DNA of 64,000 nt from Akkermansiaceae bacterium (GCA_024233085.1 JACKQC010000004.1:62001-126000), one strand, 5' to 3'. Positions 42,710 to 51,692 are shown, counted from the first letter of the stretch. Notes: generated from the letters alone by a model not told the origin. Numbers and translations are program-made.

Positions 42710-44035
42710 TTAATACCAAACCTCGAAAGGCTTCGTCACCCCCGGCACCGCCACCGGATACCAGCCCTCGGCGTCGGGTTTCACGGGCGGCTCGGAGTCG
42801 AAGCTCGCGAGGTTGTCGGGCACCAGTTTCTGGTCGCTGGCCATGGCGTCGTCCCAGGTGACGACCTGGCCGGAATAGTTCGACATGCGGCCCAGGATGG
42901 CGGTCATGGTGGCGTTGGCGCCGTGTTCGGCCTCGTTGTGGGGCAGGTCTTTCCGGATCGCCTCGAAGAGCGGGAAATGCTCGAGCTGATGCCCGTCCTC
43001 GCCGGTTCGTAGCCGTTTGGTGGTGGCGTTTTCGCCTGTGATTTCGAACTGGCGCGCCTCGAAATTCGCGTCGCCCTTCGTGCCCGTGACGTGCTCGCTC
43101 ACGCTGCGCCAGCAACCCGGAATCTGCCGCGCCTGGCTCCAGAGCCGGACGCCGTTGGCGTACTCGTACTCCACGAAGTGGTGGTCGAATATCTGGCCAT
43201 TGATCTTCTGGTTGCGCACCTCCCGTCCGCCCATGCCCTGGGCCTTCACCGGATGGGCGTCCATGACCCAGTTGGCGACGTCGAGGTTGTGGACGTGCTG
43301 CTCGACATTGTGGTCGCCCGACAGCCAGGTGAAGTAATACCAGTTCCGGATCTGGTATTGCAGCTCGGTCTCGTCCGGCTCGCGCTCGCGCCCCGGCCGC
43401 GCGGAACCGTCCCAGAAGGCGCGCAGGTATTTCACGTCGCCCAGCGCGCCGTCCCGGATGCGTTTCACAAATTCCACGTAAGTCGGTTGGTGCCGCCGCT
43501 GCAGGCCGACGCCGACCTTGAGGTTCTTCTGCTTCGCCACCTCGGCCGCCGCGAGAACGCGCTTGATGCCCGCGACGTCGGTGGCGACCGGTTTTTCCAT
43601 GAAAACGTGCTTCCCCTGGTTCACCGCCTCCTCGAAATGCAGCGGACGAAATCCCGGCGAGGTCGCGAGGATGACCACGTCGCACTCGGCGATGACCGCC
43701 TTGTAGCCGTCGAAGCTCGCGTAGATTTTGTCCGGCGAGACTTTCGTCTGATCGGGTTTCTGCTTGGCGAGCAGGGCGACCTTTTCCTCGGCGGTGGCGC
43801 GCTCGACGTCGCAGACGGCGGTCAGGTGGATTTCGTCGCCGGCGTTCATTGCCTGCGCCGCCGCGCCCGTGCCGCGCCCGCCGCAGCCGACCAGGCCGAG
43901 CTTGATGGTGTTGCCCGGCGCGGCGTGGACATTCGAGGGAATCCACTCGTGGGCCAGCGCCACCGCCGAAGCGGCGGCCGAGGCGCGGACGAAATGGCGA
44001 CGGGAAAACGGAGCGTTCGGGTCGGGTGTTTTCAT
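42710..44035 (-). CDS. Tat-exported Gfo/Idh/MocA family oxidoreductase
   Basis: 441 residues from ATG44035 (MKTPDPN). Twin-arginine signal SRRHFVRASAAASAVALAHE, then a Rossmann NAD(P) domain (IKLGLVGCGGRGTGAAAQAM) and the conserved EKP in GKHVFMEKPVATD, with the C-terminal Gfo/Idh domain (WLSGDHNVEQHVHNLDVANW carrying the His pair). Such exported oxidoreductases are abundant in Planctomycetes and Verrucomicrobia and probably oxidise sugars, inositols or glycosides in the periplasm with a tightly bound cofactor. Substrate unknown. Single gene. Confidence 0.93.
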   Translation of the reverse strand: MKTPDPNAPFSRRHFVRASAAASAVALAHEWIPSNVHAAPGNTIKLGLVGCGGRGTGAAAQAMNAGDEIHLTAVCDVERATAEEKVALLAKQKPDQTKVSPDKIYASFDGYKAVIAECDVVILATSPGFRPLHFEEAVNQGKHVFMEKPVATDVAGIKRVLAAAEVAKQKNLKVGVGLQRRHQPTYVEFVKRIRDGALGDVKYLRAFWDGSARPGREREPDETELQYQIRNWYYFTWLSGDHNVEQHVHNLDVANWVMDAHPVKAQGMGGREVRNQKINGQIFDHHFVEYEYANGVRLWSQARQIPGCWRSVSEHVTGTKGDANFEARQFEITGENATTKRLRTGEDGHQLEHFPLFEAIRKDLPHNEAEHGANATMTAILGRMSNYSGQVVTWDDAMASDQKLVPDNLASFDSEPPVKPDAEGWYPVAVPGVTKPFEVWY

Positions 44036-44226
44036 GGCGGGCTTGGATTGGTTTGACAGGATTTTGGGAAATTTCCCCTCGGATCCGGGAACGAATCGGA
44101 AATTCGAAACGTCCCTTCGTTTCTTGTAATGAGCGCGGTTTCGGCGCGCGAGCAAATTTCGAAACGCAATGACGCGACGATTTCGGATGCTGGCGTTAAG
44201 GCATCATGGAACAAGGTGAGACATCT

Positions 44227-44249
44227 TGACAGCAGCCACCTTGCTGTCA
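44227..44249 (+). promoter_or_regulatory. Candidate VapBC operator
   Basis: Inverted repeat TGACAGCA (44227-44234) / TGCTGTCA (44242-44249) with 7-bp spacer, ending 10 bp before the antitoxin start; a TTGACA hexamer (44226-44231) overlaps its left arm. Ribbon-helix-helix antitoxins usually bind such palindromes and repress their own operon; the binding itself is inferred. Confidence 0.55.
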
Positions 44250-44259
44250 TGATTACAAG

Positions 44260-44541
44260 ATGCGAACCACCATTACACTTGACCCCGATGTCGAGCGCTT
44301 GCTTCGCGATGAGATGCACCGCAAACGACTGAGTTTCAAAGAATCACTCAACCAGGCGATCCGACGGGGATTTTCCTCGACGATCTCCCAATCCTCCGAG
44401 AAACCCTTTATCGTTTGCCCACAGCCAATGGGATTGCGTGCCGGATTGGATCCCCTGGGCTTCAATCGCCTGGCCGACGATCTCGAGACCGAGGCGATTC
44501 AGGATCGAAACTCCCGGCTGCTCGAAGAGTCCACCTCATGA
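44260..44541 (+). CDS. VapB-like ribbon-helix-helix antitoxin
   Basis: 93 residues. N-terminal RHH DNA-binding fold (MRTTITLDPDVERLLRDEMH, then LSFKESLNQAIRRGF) and a toxin-binding tail (GFNRLADDLETEAIQDRNSR). As in VapB antitoxins it should neutralise the PIN toxin and repress the operon. Its stop overlaps the toxin start (ATGA at 44538-44541), the standard arrangement. Confidence 0.9.
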   Translation: MRTTITLDPDVERLLRDEMHRKRLSFKESLNQAIRRGFSSTISQSSEKPFIVCPQPMGLRAGLDPLGFNRLADDLETEAIQDRNSRLLEESTS

Positions 44542-44972
44542 TCGTCCCCGATATCAGTCTCCTGCTCTACGCCTACGACTCATCCAGCCCGTTTCACGCC
44601 AAGGCGGCGTCCTGGTGGTCCTCCGCGCTTTCGGGCGCGGAACCGGTCGGGCTGCCCCATGTCGTGCTCTTCGGCTTCGTTCGCATCGCCACCAGCGGCC
44701 GCGTTTTTCGAAATCCGCTGTCGGTTACCGCCGCGTTCGAGACGGTGAACCTCTGGCTCGGGCGAAACATCGCCTCGGTCCTCGAGCCCGCTCCCAACCA
44801 CGTGAAGCGAACCGCCGAACTCCTGATGGCGGCCAATTCATCCGGTGGAAATCTCGTCACCGACGCCCAGATCGCCGCGATAGCCGTCACTTCCGGCGCG
44901 ACCGTTTTCACCTCCGATCGCGATTTTCTTCGGTTTTCCGGCGTGCGCTGCGAATTTCCGCTCGACGCCTGA
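44538..44972 (+). CDS. vapC: VapC-like PIN-domain toxin
   Basis: 144 residues from ATG44538. PIN domain: first Asp in IVPDISLLLYAYD, Glu-rich helix region weak, then NLVTDAQIAAIAVTSGATVF and TSDRDFLRF with the C-terminal Asp residues. PIN toxins are Mg2+-dependent RNases; VapC types cleave tRNA or rRNA. The middle Glu normally near the helix after the first strand is less obvious. Coupled to the antitoxin. Type II toxin-antitoxin module, often mobile. Confidence 0.88.
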   Translation: MIVPDISLLLYAYDSSSPFHAKAASWWSSALSGAEPVGLPHVVLFGFVRIATSGRVFRNPLSVTAAFETVNLWLGRNIASVLEPAPNHVKRTAELLMAANSSGGNLVTDAQIAAIAVTSGATVFTSDRDFLRFSGVRCEFPLDA

Positions 44973-44976
44973 GCCG

Positions 44977-46056
44977 CTACGGCAGCGAAAACCGCGCGAA
45001 AAACTCCCACATCAGCGCCGAGGCGTCGATGTCTCGGCTGACTTTTCCGAGCAGGCGCTCGGGCTGGCTCTCGCTGCCGCCCGGCCAGGTGTGACCGCCG
45101 CCCTCGATCCGGTAAAAAACGACCGGCGCGCCCGCGTCGCCCGCCGCCCAGGTCCGGCGTTCGACCGTGCAGCCATCCTCCGGCGCGCGGTCCGGCGGCG
45201 ATTCGACGAAGGGCTCGGCGGCGCGGCCGTTTTTCTCCGCCCACCATTTCACATAAGCCTCGGCCCCGAGCGAGTGCGCGCCGCCGCTGATGAAATCGAC
45301 GCCATCGTAGCCGACAAGCCGGTCGGCCGTGCCGTGAAAGTAGAGCACCGGCATCGCCCGCGACGGCGCGGCCCCGGCGGCTTCGAGCTTCGGCAGGGTC
45401 CCCGCCACGGGCGCGATGGCGGCGAAACGGTCGCCGTGCTCGATGGCGAGCCGGTTGGTCATGAAAGCGCCGTTGGAAATGCCCGTGAGATAGACGCGCT
45501 TCGGATCGGCGAGCTTTTCGGTCACCAGCCGGTCGATCACCGCCAGCAGAAATCCGTTGTCATCCCGCGTCCGGCCCAGTCGCTCGGCCAGCGGGCCGGC
45601 GCGATCTTCGGTCCGCGTCCAGAAATCCCAGACTCCCGCCCCGCCCGAGGGGTCGGCATCGGGATAGACGACGAGAAAGCCCTTCCCGTCGGACAGCGCG
45701 CTCAGCCCGGTGAGTCCCTCGGTGATGGCGCCGTTGGTCCACGCCCCGTGGAGCGCCAGCACGAGCGGGACCGGCTTTTCCGGCTTCGTCGCGTTCGGCA
45801 AATGAAGCAGCCACCGCCGCTCAACGCCGTCGTGGAGGATCGACCGCTTCTCCGTGCCGGCCACGAGCCGGACCACCGGCGCCCGGCCGCCCTTCCCGCG
45901 TTTTTCGAACGCGTCGCGCATCCGCTCCAGAATCGCGCCGGCGGCCGCGTCGGTTTCTCCCTCCTGACCCAACAGGGTTGCCTCGCCGACCCAACCCTGT
46001 TGGGTCGCCAATACGATGGCCAGCGGCGGCAACCAAGTCGGAAAGCGGAGTTTCAC
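44977..46056 (-). CDS. Exported CE1/PHB-depolymerase-like esterase
   Basis: 359 residues. Secretory signal (MKLRFPTWLPPLAIVLATQQ...) whose cleavage region contains an in-frame palindrome element (TQQGWVGEATLLGQ). Alpha/beta hydrolase of the LpqC/feruloyl esterase type: LALHGAWTNGAITE, nucleophile TGISNGAFMTNRLA (Ser in GxSxG), PVLYFHGTADRLVGY (Asp) and GGGHTWPG (His). Likely hydrolyses aryl esters of plant polysaccharides or polyhydroxyalkanoates outside the cytoplasm. Its 3' end is 5 bp from the vapC stop, convergent. Confidence 0.88.
   Translation of the reverse strand: MKLRFPTWLPPLAIVLATQQGWVGEATLLGQEGETDAAAGAILERMRDAFEKRGKGGRAPVVRLVAGTEKRSILHDGVERRWLLHLPNATKPEKPVPLVLALHGAWTNGAITEGLTGLSALSDGKGFLVVYPDADPSGGAGVWDFWTRTEDRAGPLAERLGRTRDDNGFLLAVIDRLVTEKLADPKRVYLTGISNGAFMTNRLAIEHGDRFAAIAPVAGTLPKLEAAGAAPSRAMPVLYFHGTADRLVGYDGVDFISGGAHSLGAEAYVKWWAEKNGRAAEPFVESPPDRAPEDGCTVERRTWAAGDAGAPVVFYRIEGGGHTWPGGSESQPERLLGKVSRDIDASALMWEFFARFSLP
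45966..46008. repeat. Dispersed palindrome family, copy G, inside the esterase signal-peptide region
   Basis: Near-perfect inverted half-sites tgacccaacagggttg and gacccaaccctgttgggtc around cctcgcc. It is translated in frame on the minus strand just after the hydrophobic core of the signal peptide. Confidence 0.92.
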
Positions 46057-46108
46057 GGGTAAAAATAGCCGGGAGGCGCCGCGTTTTCGCGCCCTTTTCG
46101 GAAAAAGT

Positions 46109-46492
46109 TCAGGATTCCCCTCCGGCGTCGTCTTTCCACCAGTCCCCGGATCGTTCCCACTCCGCCGTCCCCGCCTTTTCGGACGCCGCTTCGTCGTGGG
46201 ACATATGGCCCAACGCCTCCGAGACGCTTTCCGGTTCCTTCAGCGGATGACGCGCCCGCCACCGGAAATAGAAGACCATCGCCAACAAACCAGCGAGCAT
46301 CAGCGTCACCAGCGCGCCCATCGCGGCAAAGCCCGCCCTCGGACCGGGCCCGAGCGCGTCCAGCGCGGGTTGCGAAAAAACGCGCCGGTGGGCAAGCGCC
46401 GAGGCGGGCGGGACCGCGACCTCAAGAACGGCCGCGACGGCCACCGAAAGGCGACGGCGAGTCCGGTCAGATCTGGAAAAAGACCTCCGCAT
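46109..46492 (-). CDS. Small exported/membrane protein after the ArsR gene
   Basis: 127 residues from ATG46492, overlapping the ArsR gene 3' end by 26 bp. A basic N-terminus and first hydrophobic stretch (LSVAVAAVLEVAVPPASALA) may be a signal; a second helix is MGALVTLMLAGLLAMVFYFR. The C-terminus is acidic and Trp-containing (KAGTAEWERSGDWWKDDAGG). No family recognised. The overlap implies co-expression with the regulator. Confidence 0.65.
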   Translation of the reverse strand: MRRSFSRSDRTRRRLSVAVAAVLEVAVPPASALAHRRVFSQPALDALGPGPRAGFAAMGALVTLMLAGLLAMVFYFRWRARHPLKEPESVSEALGHMSHDEAASEKAGTAEWERSGDWWKDDAGGES

Positions 46493-46811
46493 CGGCCCGC
46501 GCGCGGCGATTGAGCTTGTCGCAAACGATGCGGCAGAGTTCGTAAACCATCTCCTCCTTGATCGAGTAGAAAACCTGGTTGCCGCGCTGCTCGCGATGCA
46601 GCAGGTCGGCGTCGAACAGGGTGCGCAACTGCTTGGACACGTTCGCCTGGGAGGTGTCGAGCAGCTCCACCAACTCGTTGACGGAGCGGGGCCGCGCGCG
46701 CAGGGCCTGGAGAATGCCAAGACGGGTGGGCTCGGAAAAAACGCGAAAAACCTCCGCGATTTTCTGCAGAGTCTCGCGACTGGAGACGGGATTTTCGGCG
46801 ATTTTTTGCAT
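46467..46811 (-). CDS. ArsR-family transcriptional regulator
   Basis: 114 residues from ATG46811. Winged helix typical of ArsR/SmtB: VFSEPTRLGILQALRARPRS, recognition helix region ELLDTSQANVSKQLRTLFDA, wing REQRGNQVFYSI. No CxC metal pair in the alpha-3 position, and the only Cys is in VYELCRIVC, so metal sensing through classic ArsR sites is not evident; other ligands are possible. Divergent from the NIPSNAP operon across a 280-bp gap, which it may regulate along with itself. Confidence 0.9.
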   Translation of the reverse strand: MQKIAENPVSSRETLQKIAEVFRVFSEPTRLGILQALRARPRSVNELVELLDTSQANVSKQLRTLFDADLLHREQRGNQVFYSIKEEMVYELCRIVCDKLNRRARADAEVFFQI

Positions 46812-46898
46812 TTCCGATGGAGGCGGTAACACGAAGGAGAACAGGCCGTTCCGGCAAATTGGGGGCGCATCGCCCCGGATGCAAGGAAAAGTATCCGT

Positions 46899-46928
46899 TT
46901 GACTATATCGCCATGCAAGAATATTCTG
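46899..46928 (+). promoter_or_regulatory. Candidate sigma70-type promoter with palindrome upstream of the NIPSNAP operon
   Basis: TTGACT (46899-46904) and TATTCT (46922-46927) with an exact 17-bp spacer, the -10 embedded in the palindrome AGAATATTCT (46919-46928). It lies 165 bp before the operon start, in the intergenic region shared with the divergent ArsR gene, so the palindrome could be the regulator's site. Confidence 0.5.
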
Positions 46929-47091
46929 GCCTGTGGCTGGCGCGGGGCGGTTCGAGTTCCTCGGTCCTCCCTCCTCTCGGATCGCCGCGCGTCCGGCCCG
47001 TTTTTCGTTCGCCCTTTCGGCGCCGAAAGGGAATCCGGGGCCGCTCTCCCGCGATTGACGCCGTCGCCGCCCCTTCGTATTCTGGCGGCCC

Positions 47092-47859
47092 ATGAAAAAC
47101 GCCCTCGTTTTCACCGCCTTCGCCGCGCTGCTCGCCGTGTTCGTTCCCGCCGCCCGGTCGGCCGATCCCGACTCGCGGGTCTTCGAACTGCGCCTCTACC
47201 ACGCCGCGCCCGGCAAGCTCGACGCGCTCCAGGCCCGCTTCCGCGACCACACGGTGCGGCTTTTCGAGAAGCACGGCATGACCAATGTCGGCTACTGGAT
47301 ACCGGCCGAGAATCCGGACAACCTGCTCGTTTATCTGATGGCTTACCCTAGCCGGGACGCCCGCGAGGCCATGTGGAAGGCGTTTTTCGCCGATCCCGAC
47401 TGGCAGGCCGCCAAGGAGGCCTCGGAGAAGGACGGCAAGCTCGTCGAGAAGGTCGACGCCAGCTTTCTCGCGCTGACGGATTACTCGCCGAAGCTCGTCA
47501 TCGAGGCCCGGTCGCCGGCGCGGCAGTTCGAACTGCGCACCTACACCACCAACGAGGGCAAGCTGCCCGATCTCGACGCGCGCTTTCGCGACCACACCAT
47601 CGAGCTGTTCAAGCGGCACGGCCTCGCGAACGTGGCCTATTTTCACCGCATGGACGACCAGCCCGGCGCGGCCAACACGCTGGTTTACCTCCTCGCCCAC
47701 AAGGACGACGCCGCGCGCAAGGCCGGGTTCAAAGCCTTCGGCCAGGATCCGGACTGGCAGGCGGCCCGCAAGGCGTCCGAGGAAAACGGTCCCCTGCTCA
47801 TCAAGGGCGGCGTCAACTCCGTCCCGATGTCGCCCACCGACTTTTCGCCCCTGAAATGA
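47092..47859 (+). CDS. Exported NIPSNAP-family protein (two NIPSNAP domains)
   Basis: 255 residues with signal peptide MKNALVFTAFAALLAVFVPA ... ARS. Two ferredoxin-like dimeric alpha/beta barrels of the NIPSNAP type: RVFELRLYHAAPGKLDALQA / RFRDHTVRLFEKHGM and RQFELRTYTTNEGKLPDLDA / RFRDHTIELFKRHGL, each with a VYLxAxxxxDAR segment. Secreted NIPSNAP proteins are abundant in PVC bacteria; their function is unknown. First of three genes joined by ATGA overlaps. Confidence 0.92.
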   Translation: MKNALVFTAFAALLAVFVPAARSADPDSRVFELRLYHAAPGKLDALQARFRDHTVRLFEKHGMTNVGYWIPAENPDNLLVYLMAYPSRDAREAMWKAFFADPDWQAAKEASEKDGKLVEKVDASFLALTDYSPKLVIEARSPARQFELRTYTTNEGKLPDLDARFRDHTIELFKRHGLANVAYFHRMDDQPGAANTLVYLLAHKDDAARKAGFKAFGQDPDWQAARKASEENGPLLIKGGVNSVPMSPTDFSPLK

Positions 47860-49556
47860 GCGCGCCGACGATCCCCGTGACGCGTTTCCTTCGCCTCGCC
47901 CTTTTCGCGGCCACTCTGGCCACCGTCCCGATCGGCACGATTGTCCGCGCCGGCGAGGAAACGCGGGCGAAACTCGACCGCGAAATCGCCGCGGCCGATC
48001 TCCCCGGGCTGACCCGGTCGGCGATCGGCGTCACCCGCGGCGACACGCCGATCCCCTGCCTCGTTTCGCCGGAGGACTTCGACTTCGGCACGGAAAAATT
48101 CCGCGTCCTGCTCGTCGGCGGCTTGGACGGGACGGAAAACTCCGTGCGCGGGGCGCTGGCGGCGGCTTCGGCTTTGCGAGAAACGGACGGCGTCGCGGTT
48201 TCCTGCGTGCCCTGCGCCGACCCGGATCGCTGGGCGGCGGGCGAACCGGTCTTGGCGGCGGCTTTTCCACCGGAGGGAAACGCCTACAACGATCCGAAAA
48301 CGGACACCGCGCAATATCTCTGGCGCTGGATCGGCATGCACGCCCCGGACCTGACGATCGAGGTGCGAAGCGAAGCGGGTTTCGCGCTCGACGCCCTGAA
48401 TCACGGCACGCCCTCCGGCATCGGGACCATTCCCGCGCGGGTCGTGACCGTGGGAAATTTGGGCGAGGTCGCGGCCGCCGTTCGCGAGGCCGTCGAAACC
48501 GCGCGCTCCGCCGGTCCCTCGCCCGCCCGCCTGGAAATGCGGCGTCGTGTCGGACGCTCGCCCATCGAGGTCGCCACGCAGTTGGGCGCGGTTTACGGGC
48601 ACAAGCTCGAGCCCGTCATGTACATCCCGGCGCTCGCCATCGTCGGCCGGATGCGTCTCGGCGAACTGACCGGCGATCCTCAGCCACTCGCCGAGGCCGA
48701 AAGGCTGGCCGACCCCTATCGCACGGGCGCGAAGGAATCGATGGGCGAGAAGGGCAACGGCAGCACGATCTCCGGTCACCTCGTCTTTTCGGCGCTGGCG
48801 GCGGCAAAGGGCGATCCGCGCGACGTGGCGCTGGCGAAGAAGGTCGCCGATTACGGCTTTGACGAAAAGGGCGAGCCGAAAGAATCGATGCCTTTTCACA
48901 GCGAGATGAGCGATTCCGTTTTCATGGGCTGCGCCATCCTCGCGGAAACGGGACAACTGACGGGCGACTCGAAATATTTCGCGATGTGCCTGCGCCACCT
49001 GCGATTCATGCGGGGTCATTGCCTGCGGAAAGACGGCATTTACCGGCACTCGCCGCTCGACGACAGCGCCTGGGGCCGCGGCAACGGCTTCCCCGCCCTG
49101 GGCATGGCGCTCTCGCTCAGCGCGCTGCCGGAGGACTCGCCGGAGTTCGCCGCCTTTCTGGAGTCCTACCGCGCCCACCTCACCGCCCTGCGCGCCCATC
49201 AAGACCCGAACGGCATGTGGCACCAGATCATCGACCGACCGGAAAGCTACCGCGAGTTCACCTCGACCTGCATGATCACTTTCGCCATCCTGCGCGGTCT
49301 GCGGCGCGGCTGGCTCGACGAGCGGGAATGGGCGCCGGTGGTCGCGAAATCCTGGCCCGCCATCCTGTCCCGCATCGCTCCCAATGGCGACCTCGTCGAT
49401 GTCTGCACCGGCACTGGCAAGATGAAGAGCCCGCGCGACTACTTCGACCGCACCGCGATCCTGGGAAAGGACGACCGCGGAGGAGCCATGGCCCTGATGG
49501 TCTCGACCGAGCGGGCTTTCCGGGAAAAGGAACAGAAAGGAGACACGCGAAAATGA
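47856..49556 (+). CDS. GH105-like unsaturated rhamnogalacturonyl hydrolase with N-terminal M14-like domain
   Basis: 566 residues with signal peptide (FLRLALFAATLATVPIGTIV). Residues ~50-210 resemble a degenerate zinc-carboxypeptidase fold (VLLVGGLDGTENSVRGALAA) without clear ligands. From ~230 a GH88/GH105 (alpha/alpha)6 barrel: catalytic-region FHSEMSDSVFMGCAILAETG (Asp), SAWGRGNGFPALGMALSL, HQIIDRPESYREFTSTCM. It likely removes the unsaturated uronate left on pectin fragments by polysaccharide lyases. Overlaps both neighbours by 4 bp. Confidence 0.9.
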   Translation: MSAPTIPVTRFLRLALFAATLATVPIGTIVRAGEETRAKLDREIAAADLPGLTRSAIGVTRGDTPIPCLVSPEDFDFGTEKFRVLLVGGLDGTENSVRGALAAASALRETDGVAVSCVPCADPDRWAAGEPVLAAAFPPEGNAYNDPKTDTAQYLWRWIGMHAPDLTIEVRSEAGFALDALNHGTPSGIGTIPARVVTVGNLGEVAAAVREAVETARSAGPSPARLEMRRRVGRSPIEVATQLGAVYGHKLEPVMYIPALAIVGRMRLGELTGDPQPLAEAERLADPYRTGAKESMGEKGNGSTISGHLVFSALAAAKGDPRDVALAKKVADYGFDEKGEPKESMPFHSEMSDSVFMGCAILAETGQLTGDSKYFAMCLRHLRFMRGHCLRKDGIYRHSPLDDSAWGRGNGFPALGMALSLSALPEDSPEFAAFLESYRAHLTALRAHQDPNGMWHQIIDRPESYREFTSTCMITFAILRGLRRGWLDEREWAPVVAKSWPAILSRIAPNGDLVDVCTGTGKMKSPRDYFDRTAILGKDDRGGAMALMVSTERAFREKEQKGDTRK

Positions 49557-50518
49557 AAACCGGAGTGCTGGCGCCCCTGATCGCGGCGATCGCGCTCGCC
49601 ATCCCGGTTTCGGGCCGCGAATTCACCGACGCGCAGGGGCGCAAAATCCAGGCGGAGATCGTGTCGGTCAAAGGCGACCAAGTGACGATCCGCCGGGCGG
49701 ACCGCAAGGACTACACCATCGCGATCGCGCTTCTTTCCGAGGCCGACCAGGCCTACATCCGCCAATGGAAACCCGGAGCCGCCGCCGCCGACAACCCGCC
49801 GGTGAAGGTCGACGACGATGTGAAGCCCGGCGCCACCCTGACCCTCGAGTTCCCCGAACTCCCGAAGGATCGCCATGACCAGCCCGCCGCCTGCCACGTG
49901 AAACTTCCCGCCGATTACGATCCCGCGAAAAAATACGGGCTCGCCGTCTGGCTTGGCGGGGGTGACGGCGGAAATCAGCCGAACGGCGCCTTCATTCCGG
50001 ACGGCCCCTTCGTCCTGGCCGGCCTCCCCTATCCGAAGGGAGCCAGCAATCCGGGCCAGGCCAACATGGTCGGCGAATACGACGTCGTCTGGGAATTCCA
50101 ACGAACCATGCTGAACCGAATTTTCGAGAAAATCCCGAACCTCGACAAGACACGGAGCGTCCTCGGCGGCTTCAGCAATGGCGGACACAGCATCGATGGA
50201 ATGCTGCGGGTGCGCGACAAGGAGGGCGCGGCGGCCGATTACTTTGGCGCGTTCGTGCTGGCGGACGGCGGGGGCGGCTACGCGTCCGCGGACGGGAGCT
50301 ACCCGACGCTGACGGGAAAATTCGCCTACATCTGCTGGGGCGAGAAAAGCCCGAACTCCGCGAACTCGCAGGATGTGGCGAAGGATTTCCGGAGCCGCCG
50401 CGCCGAGACCGTGGCCAGCGAAATGGCGGACACAGGGCACCAGTTCGCCGATTTCGAACAGGCAAAAGTCAGGGACTGGCTAAAGACGGTGGTCATGCCG
50501 GCCTGGGGAATCGAGTGA
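49553..50518 (+). CDS. Exported alpha/beta hydrolase with N-terminal SHD1 domain
   Basis: 321 residues from ATG49553, with aaaggag 11 bp upstream inside the GH105 gene. Signal peptide MKTGVLAPLIAAIALAIPVS, then an SHD1 (SLA1 homology) module FTDAQGRKIQAEIVSVKGDQ / TIAIALLSEADQAYIRQW, a small barrel common in PVC exported proteins. The hydrolase part has SVLGGFSNGGHSIDG (nucleophile Ser), YICWGEKSPN (acid region) and TGHQFADFE (His). Likely an esterase for plant polysaccharides, working with GH105. Confidence 0.87.
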   Translation: MKTGVLAPLIAAIALAIPVSGREFTDAQGRKIQAEIVSVKGDQVTIRRADRKDYTIAIALLSEADQAYIRQWKPGAAAADNPPVKVDDDVKPGATLTLEFPELPKDRHDQPAACHVKLPADYDPAKKYGLAVWLGGGDGGNQPNGAFIPDGPFVLAGLPYPKGASNPGQANMVGEYDVVWEFQRTMLNRIFEKIPNLDKTRSVLGGFSNGGHSIDGMLRVRDKEGAAADYFGAFVLADGGGGYASADGSYPTLTGKFAYICWGEKSPNSANSQDVAKDFRSRRAETVASEMADTGHQFADFEQAKVRDWLKTVVMPAWGIE

Positions 50519-50532
50519 GCGGCGTTTTCCGC

Positions 50533-51528
50533 TCAATTCACCACGTTCCGCAACGGTTCGCCGGTGAGGACTCGCCGCGCTTCGCGGGCCGCCTTGGTGC
50601 GGAATTCCTCGCCGCCTTCCTCGCAGAAAAACGCCGAGTGCGGATTGAGCAGCAGCCGGTCGTGGGCCGGGTGATCGGGATCGCGCCAGGCGCGCAGGAC
50701 GGGCGAATCCTCCGGGGGCGGTTCGATCTCCAACACATCGATCCCGGCGCCGGCGAGGTGGCCGTCCGCGAGCGCCCCGACCGCCGCCGAGGTGTCGAGC
50801 ACGCCCCCGCGGGCGGTGTTGACGAGGTAGGAACCCCGCGGCATGCGTCCGATTTCCGCGCCTCCGATCAGGCCGCGCGTCTCCGAGGTCAGGGGGCAAT
50901 GCAGGCTGACCACGTGGGACTGGACGAGCAAATCGTCGAGCCGGTCGACCCGGCGCACCCCGAGCGCCTTTTCGACACCGTCGGGAAGGTAGGGATCGTA
51001 AAAAACGACGTCGAAACCGAAGGCTTTCGCCCGCAGCGCGGCGGCGGACCCGATGCGCCCGCAGCCGACGACGCCGAAGACGCGTCCGCGCAGGCGGCGG
51101 ATCGGCGTTGCCTGCGTGACATCCCAGGCGCCGAGCCCGCGCCGGAGCCGGCTGTTCAGAAAATGCGTGCCCCGGCTCAGCACCAGCGTCATGCCAAGCG
51201 CGGAGTCGGCCACCTCCTCCGTGCCGTAGTCGGGCACGTTGCAGACCGGGATGCCGCGCTCGCGGGCGGCGGCGATGTCGATGTTGTCGTAGCCGACGCC
51301 CGGTCGGACGATGAGGCGGCACTTTTCGAGCGTCTCGATCCGCGCGCGATCCAGCTTGAGGTAGTGGTAAATCATGATCGCGTCGGCGTCCTCGATCCGG
51401 CCATCCAGATCGGCCTCCGAACGCGCGTCGAGCGCGATCACTTCCGCCACGCCCTCAAGAACGCTTCGCTCGAACTCGAGCGGTTCGACGATGTAATCGG
51501 TGATGACGACTTTCGGCAACGCGGACAT
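50533..51528 (-). CDS. D-isomer-specific 2-hydroxyacid dehydrogenase, CtBP-like
   Basis: 331 residues. NAD domain GVVGCGRIGSAAALRAKAFG and FDVVFYDPYLPDGV; catalytic Arg in NTARGGVLD, Glu in DVLEIEPPPED, His in NPHSAFFCEEGGEEF. The overall pattern (RPGVGYDNIDIAAARERGIP, NVPDYGTEEVADSALGMTL) matches the C-terminal binding protein group of the D-2-hydroxyacid dehydrogenases rather than SerA, as no ACT domain is present. Substrate unknown. Convergent with the SHD1-hydrolase gene, 14 bp apart. Confidence 0.93.
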   Translation of the reverse strand: MSALPKVVITDYIVEPLEFERSVLEGVAEVIALDARSEADLDGRIEDADAIMIYHYLKLDRARIETLEKCRLIVRPGVGYDNIDIAAARERGIPVCNVPDYGTEEVADSALGMTLVLSRGTHFLNSRLRRGLGAWDVTQATPIRRLRGRVFGVVGCGRIGSAAALRAKAFGFDVVFYDPYLPDGVEKALGVRRVDRLDDLLVQSHVVSLHCPLTSETRGLIGGAEIGRMPRGSYLVNTARGGVLDTSAAVGALADGHLAGAGIDVLEIEPPPEDSPVLRAWRDPDHPAHDRLLLNPHSAFFCEEGGEEFRTKAAREARRVLTGEPLRNVVN

Positions 51529-51594
51529 GGCAATGAAGGCCGCAAACGAATCGCGGCGGCCCGCGAATACAAGCGAAATGGTGCGCGCATTCGA

Positions 51595-51656
51595 GCAAAC
51601 AGGGTTTGGTCGCCCACCCTACCCTGTTGACTCCGCGACCGAACCCTGTTGAATCG
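51595..51656. repeat. Dispersed palindrome family, copy H (three half-sites)
   Basis: gcaaacagggtttggtcg, ccaccctaccctgttgac and gaccgaaccctgttgaatc, in the 164-bp gap between the divergent dehydrogenase and methyltransferase genes. Confidence 0.85.
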
Positions 51657-51692
51657 CCCGGCTTTTTGGCGCATCCTTGCCTCCACTCAACG

